A DNA stretch of 64,000 bases from Cepaea nemoralis. Its lineage: Eukaryota > Mollusca > Gastropoda > Stylommatophora > Helicidae. Below, one piece after another: positions 34,732 to 37,039 of the stretch (position 1 is its first letter; each line of letters opens with the position of its first letter). A program made the position numbers and the translations under genes. The stretch lies in the NCBI GenBank assembly GCA_014155875.1, contig JACEFZ010025809.1, forward strand, positions 801,001-865,000, read 5' to 3'. The notes under the pieces are model-generated. The model worked only from the letters and a program-made list of their open reading frames with translations. It did not search any database and was not told the DNA's origin.

Positions 34732-35636
34732 TCCCCCTCTCTCCCTCTCTCTCTCTCCTCACATAAACACTGTCTCATTACTGCCTATAGTACCTTGCAG
34801 TTTAGGTCAATGGGGTCTTGAGTCTTAGGAATTAAGGCCACCTGGCTAGTGCAGTTGCTGCAAACTGTGCAGGTTAGGTTTACTATTTAGGTCCCCCCGA
34901 TAGAAAATACATGTGTTGTAGGTTATAGTATTTCCACATTCTTATATTTGCTTCTTATATAGCCCCAGTAACACATGGATGACATTCTGTAGTTGAAGAA
35001 GTTTAATTTAGACGTAATTTTGTCACATTATCATTACAGTGTTTAATTTGCTTTAAGGATTACCACGAGGACTTCCCACCAGAAATTGTTGATAAAATCT
35101 TCACTCCCATGAGCCAGGAGGGACCTGAGACTGGTAGACAGACCACCCTACTAGACCTGTGGAACCAGAATACTCCTGTCAATAAACAAAGTGTGACTGT
35201 TCCTTGTAGTTCACTTAAGCAAGGCTCTGGGCCTGGTACAATACAGCAATCCGGTGGTAGTCATGTCAGATGTTCTTCAGTTGTCGACACAGCACGTACA
35301 GCTTTCACTAACTCTGTGACAAATTCGGAACCAAGTATCAAAAACAACACCCCACATGGACAATCTACACTCTGCAAAGACAGACATTTGCTTTGTAAAA
35401 CAAATCAAGGCGATGTTCCGTCGGAGAAGAATAAATCATTAAAGAGAAAACACGAAGATGAGGAGTTGGAAAATTCTTTCAGTTCGGACACGATCAGTAA
35501 ACGGAAATCCATACTGCGTGCCAAAATGTCCAAGCTCCTTGCATATGAACGCCCAGCCAAGTTGTCCGTGCTACCTTGTGGTAACTCCCCAGCCAGTGGC
35601 CGAGAGTTCAAATCTCCAATAGCCAAAAAACTTTGA
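779..35636 (+). CDS. BRCA2: BRCA2 orthologue, C-terminal DNA-binding region and tail (12 exons, 5' end outside window)
   Basis: BRCA2 loads RAD51 onto single-stranded DNA during homologous recombination; its C-terminal region binds DSS1 and DNA through OB folds and a tower. I joined exons 779-958, 3537-3684, 5125-5234, 7939-8055, 8952-9024, 10589-10685, 13543-13651, 15661-15752, 17260-17338, 23925-24116, 27069-27170 and 35058-35636. All junctions are AG/GT with matching phase, giving 1,878 nt and one open frame. Diagnostic blocks in order: HGNSTRPAPWYSRLG (OB1/OB2 junction), YMEKLQDGSSVFR and the charged tower helices, LVVWRPGSEW and EEGKRYKLFNV (OB2 return), FDFVGVVIQVV (OB3), FAADKNRDILCIRFW, FVASNLILSK. 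These align with the vertebrate protein without large gaps. BRC repeats and the helical domain would lie upstream. The sequence itself shows order, phase and motifs; orthology rests on family knowledge. Not excluded: an additional small exon inside the large 17.3-23.9 or 27.2-35.1 kb introns. Confidence 0.93.
965..1006 (+). repeat. (TTCA)n microsatellite
   Basis: About ten copies of a 4-bp unit starting within a few bases of the BRCA2 exon donor. Confidence 0.95.
1142..1495 (-). pseudogene. RTE-like LINE reverse transcriptase C-terminal fragment
   Basis: The minus strand reads EVLEMWIYRRICHISWKQT and VLENLGLKRDMMTDIKKRQ, typical of the region after the RT catalytic core in RTE/BovB-like LINEs. 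It has stops and is 5' truncated. Confidence 0.7.
1515..1700 (+). repeat. short diverged tandem repeat
   Basis: Three to four diverged units of about 45-60 bp sharing CAGTCAAATAACACAGTAA. Confidence 0.6.
1820..1935 (+). repeat. 23-bp tandem repeat
   Basis: About five AT-rich units sharing AAGTAAATTAATATGTAAG. Confidence 0.85.
2085..2420 (-). mobile_element. RNase H-type LINE 3' end
   Basis: Reverse copy of a LINE tail that recurs at 11.4, 24.4, 24.8, 34.2, 38.8, 44.2 and 51.7 kb (zinc-knuckle coding GGGAATGTCCTGAGTGC, then TGATGTCAGTTCTTGACTCA). Confidence 0.65.
2695..2852 (+). mobile_element. SINE family C
   Basis: tRNA-like head GTCTCCGTGACAAAGTGGTC and downstream GGAACTACGGAGTTCATGC, shared with copies at 9.4, 41.5 and 45.3 kb. 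Confidence 0.6.
2855..3364 (+). mobile_element. mariner-type deletion derivative with terminal inverted repeats
   Basis: It is flanked by TA on both sides (2853-2854, 3365-3366). The ends CAAGGGGGCTTCACATGAAA and (reverse complement) CGAGGGGGTTTCAAATAAAA form the terminal inverted repeats. Inside, the first part of a mariner transposase can be read (VKPIEIHWQMKVQYGDACLS, QVYEWSRKFQN); the catalytic DDE part is missing. Confidence 0.82.
3537..3684 (+). CDS. BRCA2: BRCA2 exon: entry into the tower, ascending helix
   Basis: Acceptor AATGCAG, donor GTAGGT, phase 0 in and phase 1 out. It encodes YMEKLQDGSSVFR and then a long Glu/Arg/Gln-rich helix ending EMEENIR. The MEK..G..VFR block is where OB2 leads into the tower's first long helix. 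The last dozen exon bases plus the donor region recur, diverged, in the following intron. Confidence 0.92.
3685..4130 (+). repeat. diverged intronic repeat seeded by a BRCA2 exon end
   Basis: The exon end GAGGAAAATATAAGAG plus donor-side GGTTAAGGTAGTTGTAGGAG recurs in altered form: AAGGAAAATATAAACAC near 3904, GGTTATGGTAGTTGTGGGAG near 3967, GAGGAAAATATATACAC near 4012. The period is roughly 110 bp after the first copy. A short (GA)n lies at 3885-3901. Confidence 0.6.
4411..4640 (+). mobile_element. SINE family B, full-length-like copy
   Basis: tRNA-like head with CGTGTTCGAAACACAGC (box B), body GGCAAACTACTGAACGTAA, and tail GACCTCCTGTAAAGGACAT. Confidence 0.75.
4715..4905 (+). mobile_element. 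tRNA-related SINE fragment
   Basis: Head GGTAGTGCAGTGGCCTGGAT and a box-B-like GTTCAAACTCCC. No flanking target duplication is evident. It resembles box A/box B order but is not a folded tRNA gene. Confidence 0.45.
5125..5234 (+). CDS. BRCA2: BRCA2 exon: tower tip three-helix bundle, first part
   Basis: Acceptor GCTTTCAG, donor GTGATT, phase 1 in and phase 0 out. It encodes KKTHKDIKSLWSGQDLASAL and EEALNPEELQ, matching the small bundle at the tower tip that resembles a DNA-binding homeodomain-like fold. The donor is non-optimal but keeps frame with the next exon. Confidence 0.9.
5400..5575 (+). pseudogene. RTE-like LINE fragment
   Basis: Broken frames give LMYGCEIWKM-like and LWLYRRILKIPWKV-like segments typical of the post-RT region of RTE-like LINEs. 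Confidence 0.5.
5954..6868 (+). mobile_element. piggyBac-type transposon, internally deleted
   Basis: TTAA target duplications sit at 5950-5953 and 6869-6872. Perfect inverted ends CCCTTTACAGGGCA start directly at the TTAA. At 915 bp it is far shorter than an autonomous element. This combination is diagnostic for the piggyBac superfamily. Confidence 0.93.
6195..6735 (+). pseudogene. piggyBac transposase remnant: acidic N-terminus fused to cysteine-rich C-terminus
   Basis: From ATG 6195 the frame gives MNFDDSSSDSGDFARFNLSD, an acidic Ser-rich N-terminus, then DDHSQLAFFHQLFEEHAFQT and NEYARQKI, the start of the transposase dimerisation region. The frame ends at 6638. In the next frame YGCDVCQVNYCKDTCF follows, the C-terminal cysteine-rich zinc domain that binds element ends. 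The whole catalytic DDD region is deleted, so it cannot catalyse transposition. Confidence 0.85.
7235..7815 (+). repeat. 47-bp minisatellite interrupted by a SINE
   Basis: Units sharing TTGTTGTCATGCTGTTTGCT and TTGTAATATTGTTTGTTAT occupy 7235-7480 and resume at about 7775-7815. The interruption is a family A SINE. Confidence 0.85.
7482..7772 (+). mobile_element. SINE family A, full-length-like copy
   Basis: Head GCATGACCGAATGGATAAG and box B GGTTCAACCCCTACACC, then the body GTTCGCCTGATGGCGAGG and GGGAAAGCTAACCCACACG. It is the best copy of the family in the window and is inserted in the 47-bp minisatellite. Confidence 0.8.
7939..8055 (+). CDS. BRCA2: BRCA2 exon: last tip helix and descending tower helix
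   Basis: Acceptor GCCTTTCAG, donor GTAAGT, phase 0 both ends, 39 codons. It reads SSSQMDRLVSYRQAEMDRRQ then QEINRRLQEVMADACK, a continuous amphipathic helix that pairs with the exon at 3537 to form the tower stalk. Confidence 0.9.
8506..8646. repeat. long near-perfect inverted repeat (hairpin)
   Basis: The left arm 8506-8563 and right arm 8587-8646 are complementary over about 58 positions with few mismatches; the spacer is about 23 nt. Arm core: TTGAAAATATTGC and its complement. It lies in the BRCA2 intron before the 8952 exon. Confidence 0.88.
8952..9024 (+). CDS. BRCA2: BRCA2 exon: return from tower into OB2
   Basis: Acceptor TTGACTAG, donor GTAAGT, phase 0 in, phase 1 out. It encodes PRHVTPVVKFKVHGCC and SDVDGRS. 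The R.VT.V.K..V block is the strand that re-enters OB2 after the tower. At 73 nt it is too short to be found by simple ORF scanning; phase agreement with both neighbours supports it. Confidence 0.87.
9330..9505 (-). mobile_element. SINE family C
   Basis: Reverse copy with tRNA-like head GGAGTCTCCGTGGTCAAGTG and box-B-like GGGTTTAATTC, plus downstream GTGCTTTGTGAGAAGCTTT. Confidence 0.7.
9506..9640 (+). repeat. 23-bp minisatellite
   Basis: About six units sharing TAAATTACTCTGGACTGCC. Confidence 0.9.
9650..9890 (+). mobile_element. RTE-like LINE 3' end fragment
   Basis: It ends with CAGAACACCAAAGACCAAGA, CTGTGGAGATGCATGAATG and GGCAGGGCACATGATCATGA, the same tail as the RTE-like copies at 39.7 and 47.6 kb. 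Confidence 0.65.
10245..10560 (+). mobile_element. dispersed repeat family E, copy 1
   Basis: Shares about 300 bp with 15010-15390 (TTATGCAGTAATGCGTG, TTCATTGGCACAGGGACAGA) and ends near the acceptor of the BRCA2 exon at 10589. It is probably a LINE 3' end or SINE tail. Confidence 0.55.
10589..10685 (+). CDS. BRCA2: BRCA2 exon: C-terminal half of OB2
   Basis: Acceptor ATTGCCAG, donor GTAATT, phase 1 in, phase 2 out. With the split serine codon it reads SCHLVVWRPGSEWMEVEEG then KRYKLFNVSVSSG. The V.WRP.S......EGKRY block is a hallmark of BRCA2 OB2. A dispersed repeat copy ends only about 30 bp before the acceptor. Confidence 0.93.
10796..10995 (-). mobile_element. non-autonomous relative of the 20.5-kb LINE
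   Basis: Reverse strand shares the LINE's 3' terminus (CTGTCAAGACGGCCAGGTGC) and 5' leader pieces (AGGCTGAGAGAGAGGCATCA). Confidence 0.65.
11110..11350 (+). mobile_element. SINE family B
   Basis: Body with GTTCAGAAAGCAATGGC-type sequence (here TTTCAGAAAGCAAAGGC) and GTAAACTTGCCCAGGAATC, tail GGAAAGGATATGCAACTAAC. Confidence 0.65.
11355..11622 (+). mobile_element. RNase H-LINE tail followed by SINE family A 3' part
   Basis: At 11355-11515 lies a LINE tail (GTATGGGAGTGCTGTGATGT, CAGTTCTTGACTCA). At 11520-11622 lies the SINE A body (GGAGTGGGTTCACCTGATGG, AGGGAAAGCTAATCCACATG). Confidence 0.6.
11745..11960 (+). mobile_element. tRNA-related SINE fragment
   Basis: GTGTTGGTGTAATGGTTAGG (box A-like) and a weak box-B region GGTTCTATGCC. 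No good cloverleaf. Confidence 0.4.
12050..12290 (+). mobile_element. SINE family B, variant
   Basis: Head GGCGTCATGGCTTAGAGGTT and box-B-like GTGGTTCGAATCACATC, body GGCAAACTACTGAGCGTAAT, tail GTCCTGTAAAGGATATGC. The same subfamily occurs reversed at 54.0-54.2 kb. Confidence 0.7.
12291..12899 (+). other. unresolved intronic repeat material
   Basis: The segment at 12358-12450 (GAGATGCAGCAAAATATTCC) is shared with 53216-53300. The 146-codon minus frame over the region shows no recognisable domain and I do not call it a gene. Confidence 0.4.
12900..13420 (-). pseudogene. LINE reverse transcriptase C-terminal fragment
   Basis: The minus strand reads TIGAFELKCYKEALQTAFTR, IQQHLKTEENWLIQSMVSW and GGLERTVIEGLV, the post-RT region of RTE-like LINEs. 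ERTVxEGLVxGxSGxGQPA is duplicated in tandem within the fragment. Confidence 0.65.
13543..13651 (+). CDS. BRCA2: BRCA2 exon: OB2/OB3 linker
   Basis: Acceptor TTTCCAG, donor GTGAGA, phase 2 in, phase 0 out. It encodes SEHGKVALTATRQTRIQ, ACPINDNLL and DIVYSQRD. The L.AT..T..Q..P..D..L block matches the OB2-OB3 connection. The final coding segment (DIVYSQRD) and the donor form the first unit of the minisatellite that fills the next 500 bp. Confidence 0.92.
13628..14160 (+). repeat. ~56-bp minisatellite grown from a BRCA2 exon end
   Basis: Units begin with variants of ATTGTGTACAGCCAGAGAGA, continue TGTGAGAGGATGTTTGATGT, and end before the next ATATTGTG. The first unit contains the last 24 coding bases and the true splice donor of the 13543-13651 exon. 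About ten units; downstream units drift toward GTTTGCTGTGTGTGTGG. Confidence 0.9.
14163..14762 (+). mobile_element. GC-rich insert ending like the 20.5-kb LINE
   Basis: It splits the minisatellite. It contains a tandem pair of GATCTCGCCGGTCGCGAGAT, a middle resembling the LINE leader (ACTAGGCCGAGAGAGGGA), and the LINE-type terminus GTCTGTCAAGACTGCAAGGT. Likely a non-autonomous derivative; flanks ACAGACAGAGAAA on both sides could be target sequence or array. Confidence 0.6.
14765..14895 (+). repeat. continuation of the 56-bp minisatellite
   Basis: Two to three further units (ACAGACAGAGAAATGTGGA, GTGTACAGTCAGAAAAAGGA) after the insert. Confidence 0.8.
15010..15390 (+). mobile_element. dispersed repeat family E, copy 2, with (TAAC)n tail
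   Basis: Homologous to 10245-10560 (TTATGCAGAAATGCGTGGC, CACTGGCACAAGAACAGAGC) and ends CTAACTAACTAACTAAG, a LINE-style microsatellite tail also seen at 38.4 kb. Confidence 0.6.
15661..15752 (+). CDS. BRCA2: BRCA2 exon: start of OB3
   Basis: Acceptor TTCTTCAG, donor GTAAGG, phase 0 in, phase 2 out. It encodes AWTVSELLSGHPFEDEFDF then VGVVIQVVAPL. The D.VG.V..V strand opens OB3. Confidence 0.93.
15890..16560 (+). repeat. 25-bp minisatellite
   Basis: About 27 units, some of variant length, sharing GGGTTGTCCATAAACACAAT. Because 25 is not a multiple of 3, the minus strand is open in all frames over the same array (DNPEYCVYGQP-like). Confidence 0.95.
16561..17044. other. AT-rich intron, nothing recognised
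   Basis: A short (CAA)n run near 16823-16838; otherwise unique-looking intron sequence with no coding or repeat signal I can support. Confidence 0.5.
17045..17235 (+). repeat. ~36-bp tandem repeat before a BRCA2 exon
   Basis: Units share TCTAAGTTTGTGTTTCATCAG and TTTGTGTTTCTC. The array ends about 25 bp before the acceptor of the exon at 17260. Confidence 0.85.
17260..17338 (+). CDS. BRCA2: BRCA2 exon: OB3 core
   Basis: Acceptor GTCAACAG, donor GTAATA, phase 2 in, phase 0 out. It encodes STGPTCVFAADKNRDILCIR then FWANSL. The V..AD...ILCIRFW block matches the OB3 strand pair known from vertebrate and plant BRCA2. Confidence 0.92.
17880..18375 (+). pseudogene. mariner-type fragment (5' half)
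   Basis: Starts ACAAGAGGGCTTTAAATAAA, like the 2855 element, and keeps the same internal order (CAGTCCAGCAAGTGTATGTG). It lacks the 3' end and has many lesions. Confidence 0.65.
18411..19303 (-). mobile_element. mariner-type transposon, transposase on minus strand, decayed
   Basis: TA-bounded ends CAAGGGGGCTTCAAATAAAA and AAGAGGGGGATTCAAATTAA (reverse complement) form inverted repeats. The minus strand gives the mariner transposase C-terminal part: HTVDILHALKFEVFKHPAHS, PSEFHLLGPLKEHLRGHRF, DDYEVMEAI. The last catalytic Asp of DD(34)D lies in the HPAHSLDLVPSEFH block. Stops and frameshifts make it inactive. Confidence 0.82.
19435..19665 (-). mobile_element. RTE-like LINE 3' end with (GAT)n tail
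   Basis: The minus strand ends TGCCCATACCAGCCAGCAAG then (GAT)n; upstream is the ACAACCAGAAAGATTTGCAG-type RGRP region, as in copies at 39.7 and 47.6 kb. Confidence 0.6.
19718..19744 (+). repeat. (TA)n microsatellite at LINE 5' boundary
   Basis: TGTGTGTATATATATATA run directly before the LINE leader. Confidence 0.85.
19745..23711 (+). mobile_element. nearly intact non-LTR retrotransposon
   Basis: Leader of about 770 bp (19745-20516), one 1,044-codon frame and a short 3' UTR ending GTCTGTCAAGACGGCAAGGT, all between two TA microsatellites. Several derivatives in the window share only its leader and terminus. Confidence 0.85.
20517..23651 (+). CDS. LINE endonuclease-reverse transcriptase polyprotein
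   Basis: Domains in order: an APE-type endonuclease over about residues 1-255 (an upstream in-frame LATWNVRT block, LQETRLAE, VGFAVKNSL, YMLGDFNARVGKD, DTDHSLV); a linker; a reverse transcriptase over about 440-740 (SGKAPGKDGIPIEV, CNNYRGISLL, FIDLTKAFD, GVKQGCVLAPTLF, LLFADDAAV with the catalytic FADD); a post-RT region (LRRLRWIGHLRRMDDGRIPK); and a C-terminal C2H2 finger TCTHCERTF...HTRYRH. The product would nick target DNA and prime cDNA synthesis there. The frame is open without any stop over 3.1 kb. The first ATG is 20526; the conserved TWNV block lies just before it, so initiation is non-ATG or a start was lost. Clade uncertain. It lies in a BRCA2 intron in the same orientation. Confidence 0.9.
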   Translation: MRTMCPGFSTDLTNIDDVRKTAVIDAELNRLNIDIAGLQETRLAEEGSLRENNYTFFWKGRGQAEKRQHGVGFAVKNSLLGMIEIPAGGNERLLSLRLATSCGFATIITAYAPTLDSSDDVKDSFYEELDSVIKAVPKSDYIYMLGDFNARVGKDSSSWPVCLGKYNIGRMNENGQRLLEHCTSNDLCITNSFFKTKEMHKVTWKHPRSGHWHQLDFIITRRQHLNHISLTRSYHSADCDTDHSLVVARVRLRPKRIYTAKHKPSLRINIINTHDPEKCFQFQQQLEDAFTDTPENCTVNEKWGQIKETLYKTAVGVYGTVDHKRQDWFAANSETLQPLIDKKKKALLRNKERPTRNTLSELRQARKDVQKAARQCANDYWIKLCESIQIASDKGDIRSMYEGIKKACGPVIKRSAPLKTLTGEIITDKKQQMDRWVEHYLELYSSETKLADDALNAIEALPTLDHLDTLPTITEVKCAINELASGKAPGKDGIPIEVIRSGQDTLTIQIHQLIELCWREGQVPQDFKDSSIITLYKNKGDRSDCNNYRGISLLCIVGKVFARIVLRRLQVLGDQVYPESQCGFRQNRSTTDMIFSLRQMQEKCREQNQPLFIAFIDLTKAFDLVSREGLFKALKKIGCPPTLLSIVESFHTGMKGIIKFDGATSEEFEIKSGVKQGCVLAPTLFGIYFSLLLKYAFHDQDGGIYIHSRSDGGLYNAQRLKAKTKIRRVLIRELLFADDAAVTTHSEEELQCLLSAFSNACSEFGLTISKKKTQIMSQGAHGVPSIFIDDAELEIVDHFTYLGSVVNSKLSLDQEINIRIGKAATTMNRLRKRVWENRKLTAKTKVLVYQACVLSTLLYGSETWTTYSHQENNLNSFHMRCLRRILGIKWQDKITNTEVLERSGCVTVYSMLSLRRLRWIGHLRRMDDGRIPKDIFFGELQMGKRSQGRPLLRYKDVCKRDMIDTGIDNAHWEQVAAERVAWRANIRNGIKSKEKIIAEKSHIKRLRRKMVHDGGNDHVFTCTHCERTFTAQIGLISHTRYRHS
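23712..23802 (+). repeat. (AT)n microsatellite at LINE 3' end
   Basis: About 80 bp of AT directly after the LINE terminus. Confidence 0.95.
23925..24116 (+). CDS. BRCA2: BRCA2 exon: end of OB3
   Basis: Acceptor TCTTTCAG, phase 0 in; the phase-0 donor GTAATT after AAG is chosen because only it stays open in the next exon (a competing GTAAGG lies 5 bp upstream). It encodes LRPGQGFVASNLILSKS, then VSADVRSDMTCVSTSARLSS and DQLTQVHNISK. This matches the last OB3 strands and the helix after them. The intron before it, 6.6 kb, holds mariner copies and the intact LINE. Confidence 0.88.
24190..24480 (+). mobile_element. RNase H-LINE 3' end
   Basis: Contains TCACTGGCTGTTGAACGAGG, GTGGGAATGTCCTGAGTGCA and a tail of (CTCAA)n-like CTCAACTCAACTCAACTT. 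Confidence 0.7.
24690..24832 (+). mobile_element. RNase H-LINE 3' end, (AATC)n tail
   Basis: TTATGGGAATGCCCCGAATG, CTGTGATGTCGGTTCTTAAA then AATCAATCAATC, the same end as the element at 49.9-51.77 kb. Confidence 0.8.
24893..25574 (-). mobile_element. piggyBac-type transposon, second deleted copy
   Basis: TTAA at 24889-24892 and 25575-25578; ends CCCTTTACAGGGCA on both sides, identical to the 5954 element over 14 bp. The minus strand carries the N-terminal start MDFGDSSSDSRDFARLNLSD. At 682 bp it has lost more of the transposase than the first copy. Confidence 0.92.
25700..26045. mobile_element. tRNA-related SINE (minus) and partial SINE family B (plus)
   Basis: At about 25800-25875 the minus strand reads GGTGGTTTAGTGGTTAGTGC with box B GGGTTCAATCC. 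At 25920-26045 the family B body (GTTCAGAAAGCAATGGCAAA) follows. Confidence 0.55.
26046..26420 (-). mobile_element. non-autonomous relative of the 20.5-kb LINE
   Basis: The minus strand runs from the LINE leader (GACCAGACATTAAGCCCTGG) to the LINE-type end (CCTGTCAAGATGGCAAGG) with the whole coding region missing. Confidence 0.75.
26421..27068. other. intron, nothing recognised
   Basis: Unique-looking AT-rich intron with a weak repeat of GACTAAACATG-type sequence at 26545-26665. No gene signal. Confidence 0.45.
27069..27170 (+). CDS. BRCA2: BRCA2 exon: post-OB3 segment
   Basis: Acceptor CATGACAG, donor GTAAGT, phase 0 at both ends, 34 codons. It reads TKGFLLDLQTKLQVRGLSA then IPGHLTYRSE. Similarity to vertebrate BRCA2 is limited to a short helix (xxxLxxxxxxKL) that follows OB3. 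Position, phase and splice sites carry the call. Confidence 0.72.
27435..27720 (+). repeat. ~22-bp minisatellite
   Basis: About twelve units sharing GTCCAGCCATATTGTCCTG. The open frames over it are repeat artefacts. Confidence 0.93.
28079..30720 (+). mobile_element. CR1-like LINE, 5' truncated and decayed, chimeric 5' end
   Basis: The first 50 bp or so (GAGCTACTGTATAACAGGTA, TACCTGCTTTCTGT) match the start of the 20.5-kb LINE. From about 28125 a different LINE follows, with endonuclease, RT and a short 3' UTR with TTCATTATAATTGTT repeats. Confidence 0.75.
28125..30686 (+). pseudogene. CR1-like endonuclease-reverse transcriptase, broken frame
   Basis: The endonuclease end reads MILGDFNIDISKSNQ and TVSDHYPV. 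The RT region reads NSHGLDGISNRILL, LGNYRPISLLSLQ, VFVDFKKAFDMVDRD, GVPQGSILGPLLFAVYINDL and DLFADDCTIY (FADD catalytic motif). The C-terminus reads YSGVHLWNDLPPDL. Lesions: an in-frame TAA at 28224-28226, a missing base near 28771, and a frameshift near 30470. The RT core itself (28769-30484) is intact over 571 codons. Such elements move by target-primed reverse transcription; this copy is inactive. Confidence 0.85.
30765..31640 (+). repeat. (GA)n and (GT)n microsatellite zone
   Basis: GAGAGA runs at 30771-30890, GTGTGYGY mixtures to 31200, a pure (GT)n at 31417-31461. Frames over it are artefacts. Confidence 0.93.
31660..33175 (+). repeat. 1.5-kb G/T-rich degenerate minisatellite
   Basis: Degenerate units around GTGTGGGTGGGGGATGTGTG, almost devoid of C on the plus strand, with a run of 14 G near 32857. 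Many GGG triplets within short distance give quadruplex potential in DNA and in the BRCA2 pre-mRNA. Long frames on both strands (up to 396 codons, His/Pro/Thr-rich) are artefacts. Confidence 0.92.
33364..33842 (+). mobile_element. non-autonomous relative of the 20.5-kb LINE
   Basis: About 400 bp match the LINE leader (CAAATGTTGGGCAGCGCTCA, AATTGGGAGGGTACAAACCT), then it jumps to the LINE terminus (AACTATCATGTCAAGGAGAC, AAGGTGCCA). All coding sequence is missing. Confidence 0.82.
33885..34160 (-). pseudogene. RTE-like reverse transcriptase fragment
   Basis: The minus strand reads RGSLWKLRRHYGIPKIINLI, then IRTGVRQGC, the RT motif 4-5 region, with a stop before IRTG. Confidence 0.7.
34165..34335 (-). 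mobile_element. RNase H-LINE 3' end
   Basis: Reverse copy: CCAAGTGCTATGATGTCAGT and GTATGGGAACGTTCC-type sequence. Confidence 0.6.
34450..34640 (-). mobile_element. Penelope-like element end with hammerhead-like core
   Basis: The minus strand 34509-34481 reads CTGATGAAGG...GTTGCAACGTCC. A related block occurs twice at 52.4-52.7 kb. It is adjacent to the (CT)n run. Confidence 0.45.
34663..34760 (+). repeat. (CT)n microsatellite
   Basis: About 95 bp of CT with few interruptions, 300 bp upstream of the last BRCA2 exon. Confidence 0.95.
35058..35636 (+). CDS. BRCA2: BRCA2 terminal exon: basic C-terminal tail
   Basis: Acceptor GCTTTAAG at 35057, phase 0, 192 codons then TGA. It starts DYHEDFPPEIVDKIFTPM, carries RQTTLLDLWNQ (PCNA-box-like, see findings), a Ser/Thr-rich middle, basic clusters LKRKHEDEELE and SKRKS that could serve nuclear import, and ends FKSPIAKKL. 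Low conservation is normal for this region; the terminal F.SP..K.. resembles a conserved motif in the last exon of vertebrate BRCA2. Assignment to the gene depends on strand, phase and location. Confidence 0.75.
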   Translation, partial: DYHEDFPPEIVDKIFTPMSQEGPETGRQTTLLDLWNQNTPVNKQSVTVPCSSLKQGSGPGTIQQSGGSHVRCSSVVDTARTAFTNSVTNSEPSIKNNTPHGQSTLCKDRHLLCKTNQGDVPSEKNKSLKRKHEDEELENSFSSDTISKRKSILRAKMSKLLAYERPAKLSVLPCGNSPASGREFKSPIAKKL

Positions 35637-35744
35637 CACCAACTCTTCCTGGCTGGTTAATGTAGATTAGATGTTAGTGGGGATAGTTCTATTAATAATC
35701 CAGATTGAATGTTTGTAACTGAACAAAATGTCATGCTGCATCTA

Positions 35745-36180
35745 TTTGTCATAGTAGGTCATCAGTTCCCACAGATGTGTATTTGTAGTCATGTTGGACT
35801 AATCAATTCCCACAGATATGTAATTGTAGTCATGTTGGACTAATAAATTCCCACAGATATGTAGTTGTAGTCATGTTGGACTAATCAATTCCCACAGATG
35901 TGTAGTTGTCATCATGTTGGACTAATCAGTTCTCACAGATATGTAGTTGTAGTCATGTTGGACTAATCAGTTCTCACAGATATGTAGTTGTAGTCATGTT
36001 GGACTAATCAGTTCCCACAGATGTGCAGTTGTCATTATGTTGGACTAATCAGTTCCCACAGATGTGTAGTTGTCGTTATGTTGGACTAATCAGTTCCCAC
36101 AGATGTGTAGTTGTCGTTATGTTGGACTAATAAGTTCCCACAGACATGTAGTTGCCGTTATGTTGGACTAATCAGTTCTG
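35745..36180 (+). repeat. ~41-bp minisatellite in presumed BRCA2 3' UTR
   Basis: About ten units sharing CATGTTGGACTAATCAGTTC and CCACAGATGTGTAGTTG. It starts about 110 bp after the stop codon. Confidence 0.92.
35842..35847 (+). promoter_or_regulatory. possible polyadenylation signal of BRCA2
   Basis: AATAAA about 205 bp after the stop codon, inside the 41-bp array. It arises in one variant repeat unit (TAATAAATT). Another AATAAA lies near 36853. Which is used cannot be told from sequence. Confidence 0.35.
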
Positions 36181-36442
36181 AGAACAAAGACCCACAGATG
36201 TGCAGTTGTCATGTTGAACTAAGCAGTTTCCACATATATGCAGGTGCTAACCATGTCAGCCCATTTAATTTTGCAGGTGCTCAAGAGAATCTTATAAGAG
36301 GTAAAGAAGGAATATAGACAAAGACATTGAGGTAATGATACAAATGGTGAAGGAGTATTGATATATGTAATAAGAAAGCACTAACAGAAGTAAGGAGGAA
36401 ATATTGACAGAGGTAATGAGAGAGAGTTGTAGGACTGTGAGC

Positions 36443-36540
36443 CAGAGGCTGACATTAATCTAAGTTGTAGGATCAGTACTACTTGTTTTCAACGGATCTG
36501 TGCCTTGTTTTTGTTCTATTTACCAAAAATCCAATGAAAC
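36443..36540 (+). mobile_element. LINE fragment, inverted partner of 37256-37360
   Basis: Shares about 95 bp in opposite orientation with the LINE at 37.3 kb (GACATTAATCTAAGTTGTAG, GTTCTATTTACCAAAAATCC). Confidence 0.75.
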
Positions 36541-36699
36541 AAACAAATAGAATCTAATCTCCCACGTCAAGCGTCGTGGGGAGAAATAATTTGCGTTCCA
36601 GCACACGAAGATGAGGAGTTTGTTTACTGCTAGGTTTCTACTGATTTACTGTATGGATTATGTTTTGATTGTTGATATGTAAGATGATGATGATGATGA

Positions 36700-37030
36700 T
36701 GAATGAGAGACCGTTGGCCTAATCAGTTGTGCAGAAGTGTAGAGCTGATAGTATCACCTATTTTATTTCACAGATGTGTGTGAGCTACTAATTTCTTGTT
36801 TGAAGTGAATCGTGTTGCATTTGCCCATAATGCTTACTCAATAATACATGTTTTAATAAACCTCATAGAAAGTGTATTTATGTTACTTGTGTTGTTAACA
36901 TTGAGTATTTTTAGTATGTGTTGTGAAGGTTGTGTATTTACAGTATATACTGATTAGTCGTTATAGTACATGTGTTGTTAAGATTGTGTATTTATATTAC
37001 ATGTGATGTTAAGATTGTGTATTTATATAG
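36700..37030. other. intergenic, nothing recognised
   Basis: A short (GAT)n near 36690 and a few GTTAAGATTGTGTATTTA repeats at 36890-37030. No gene seen. Confidence 0.5.
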
Positions 37031-37039
37031 AGGCTATAT

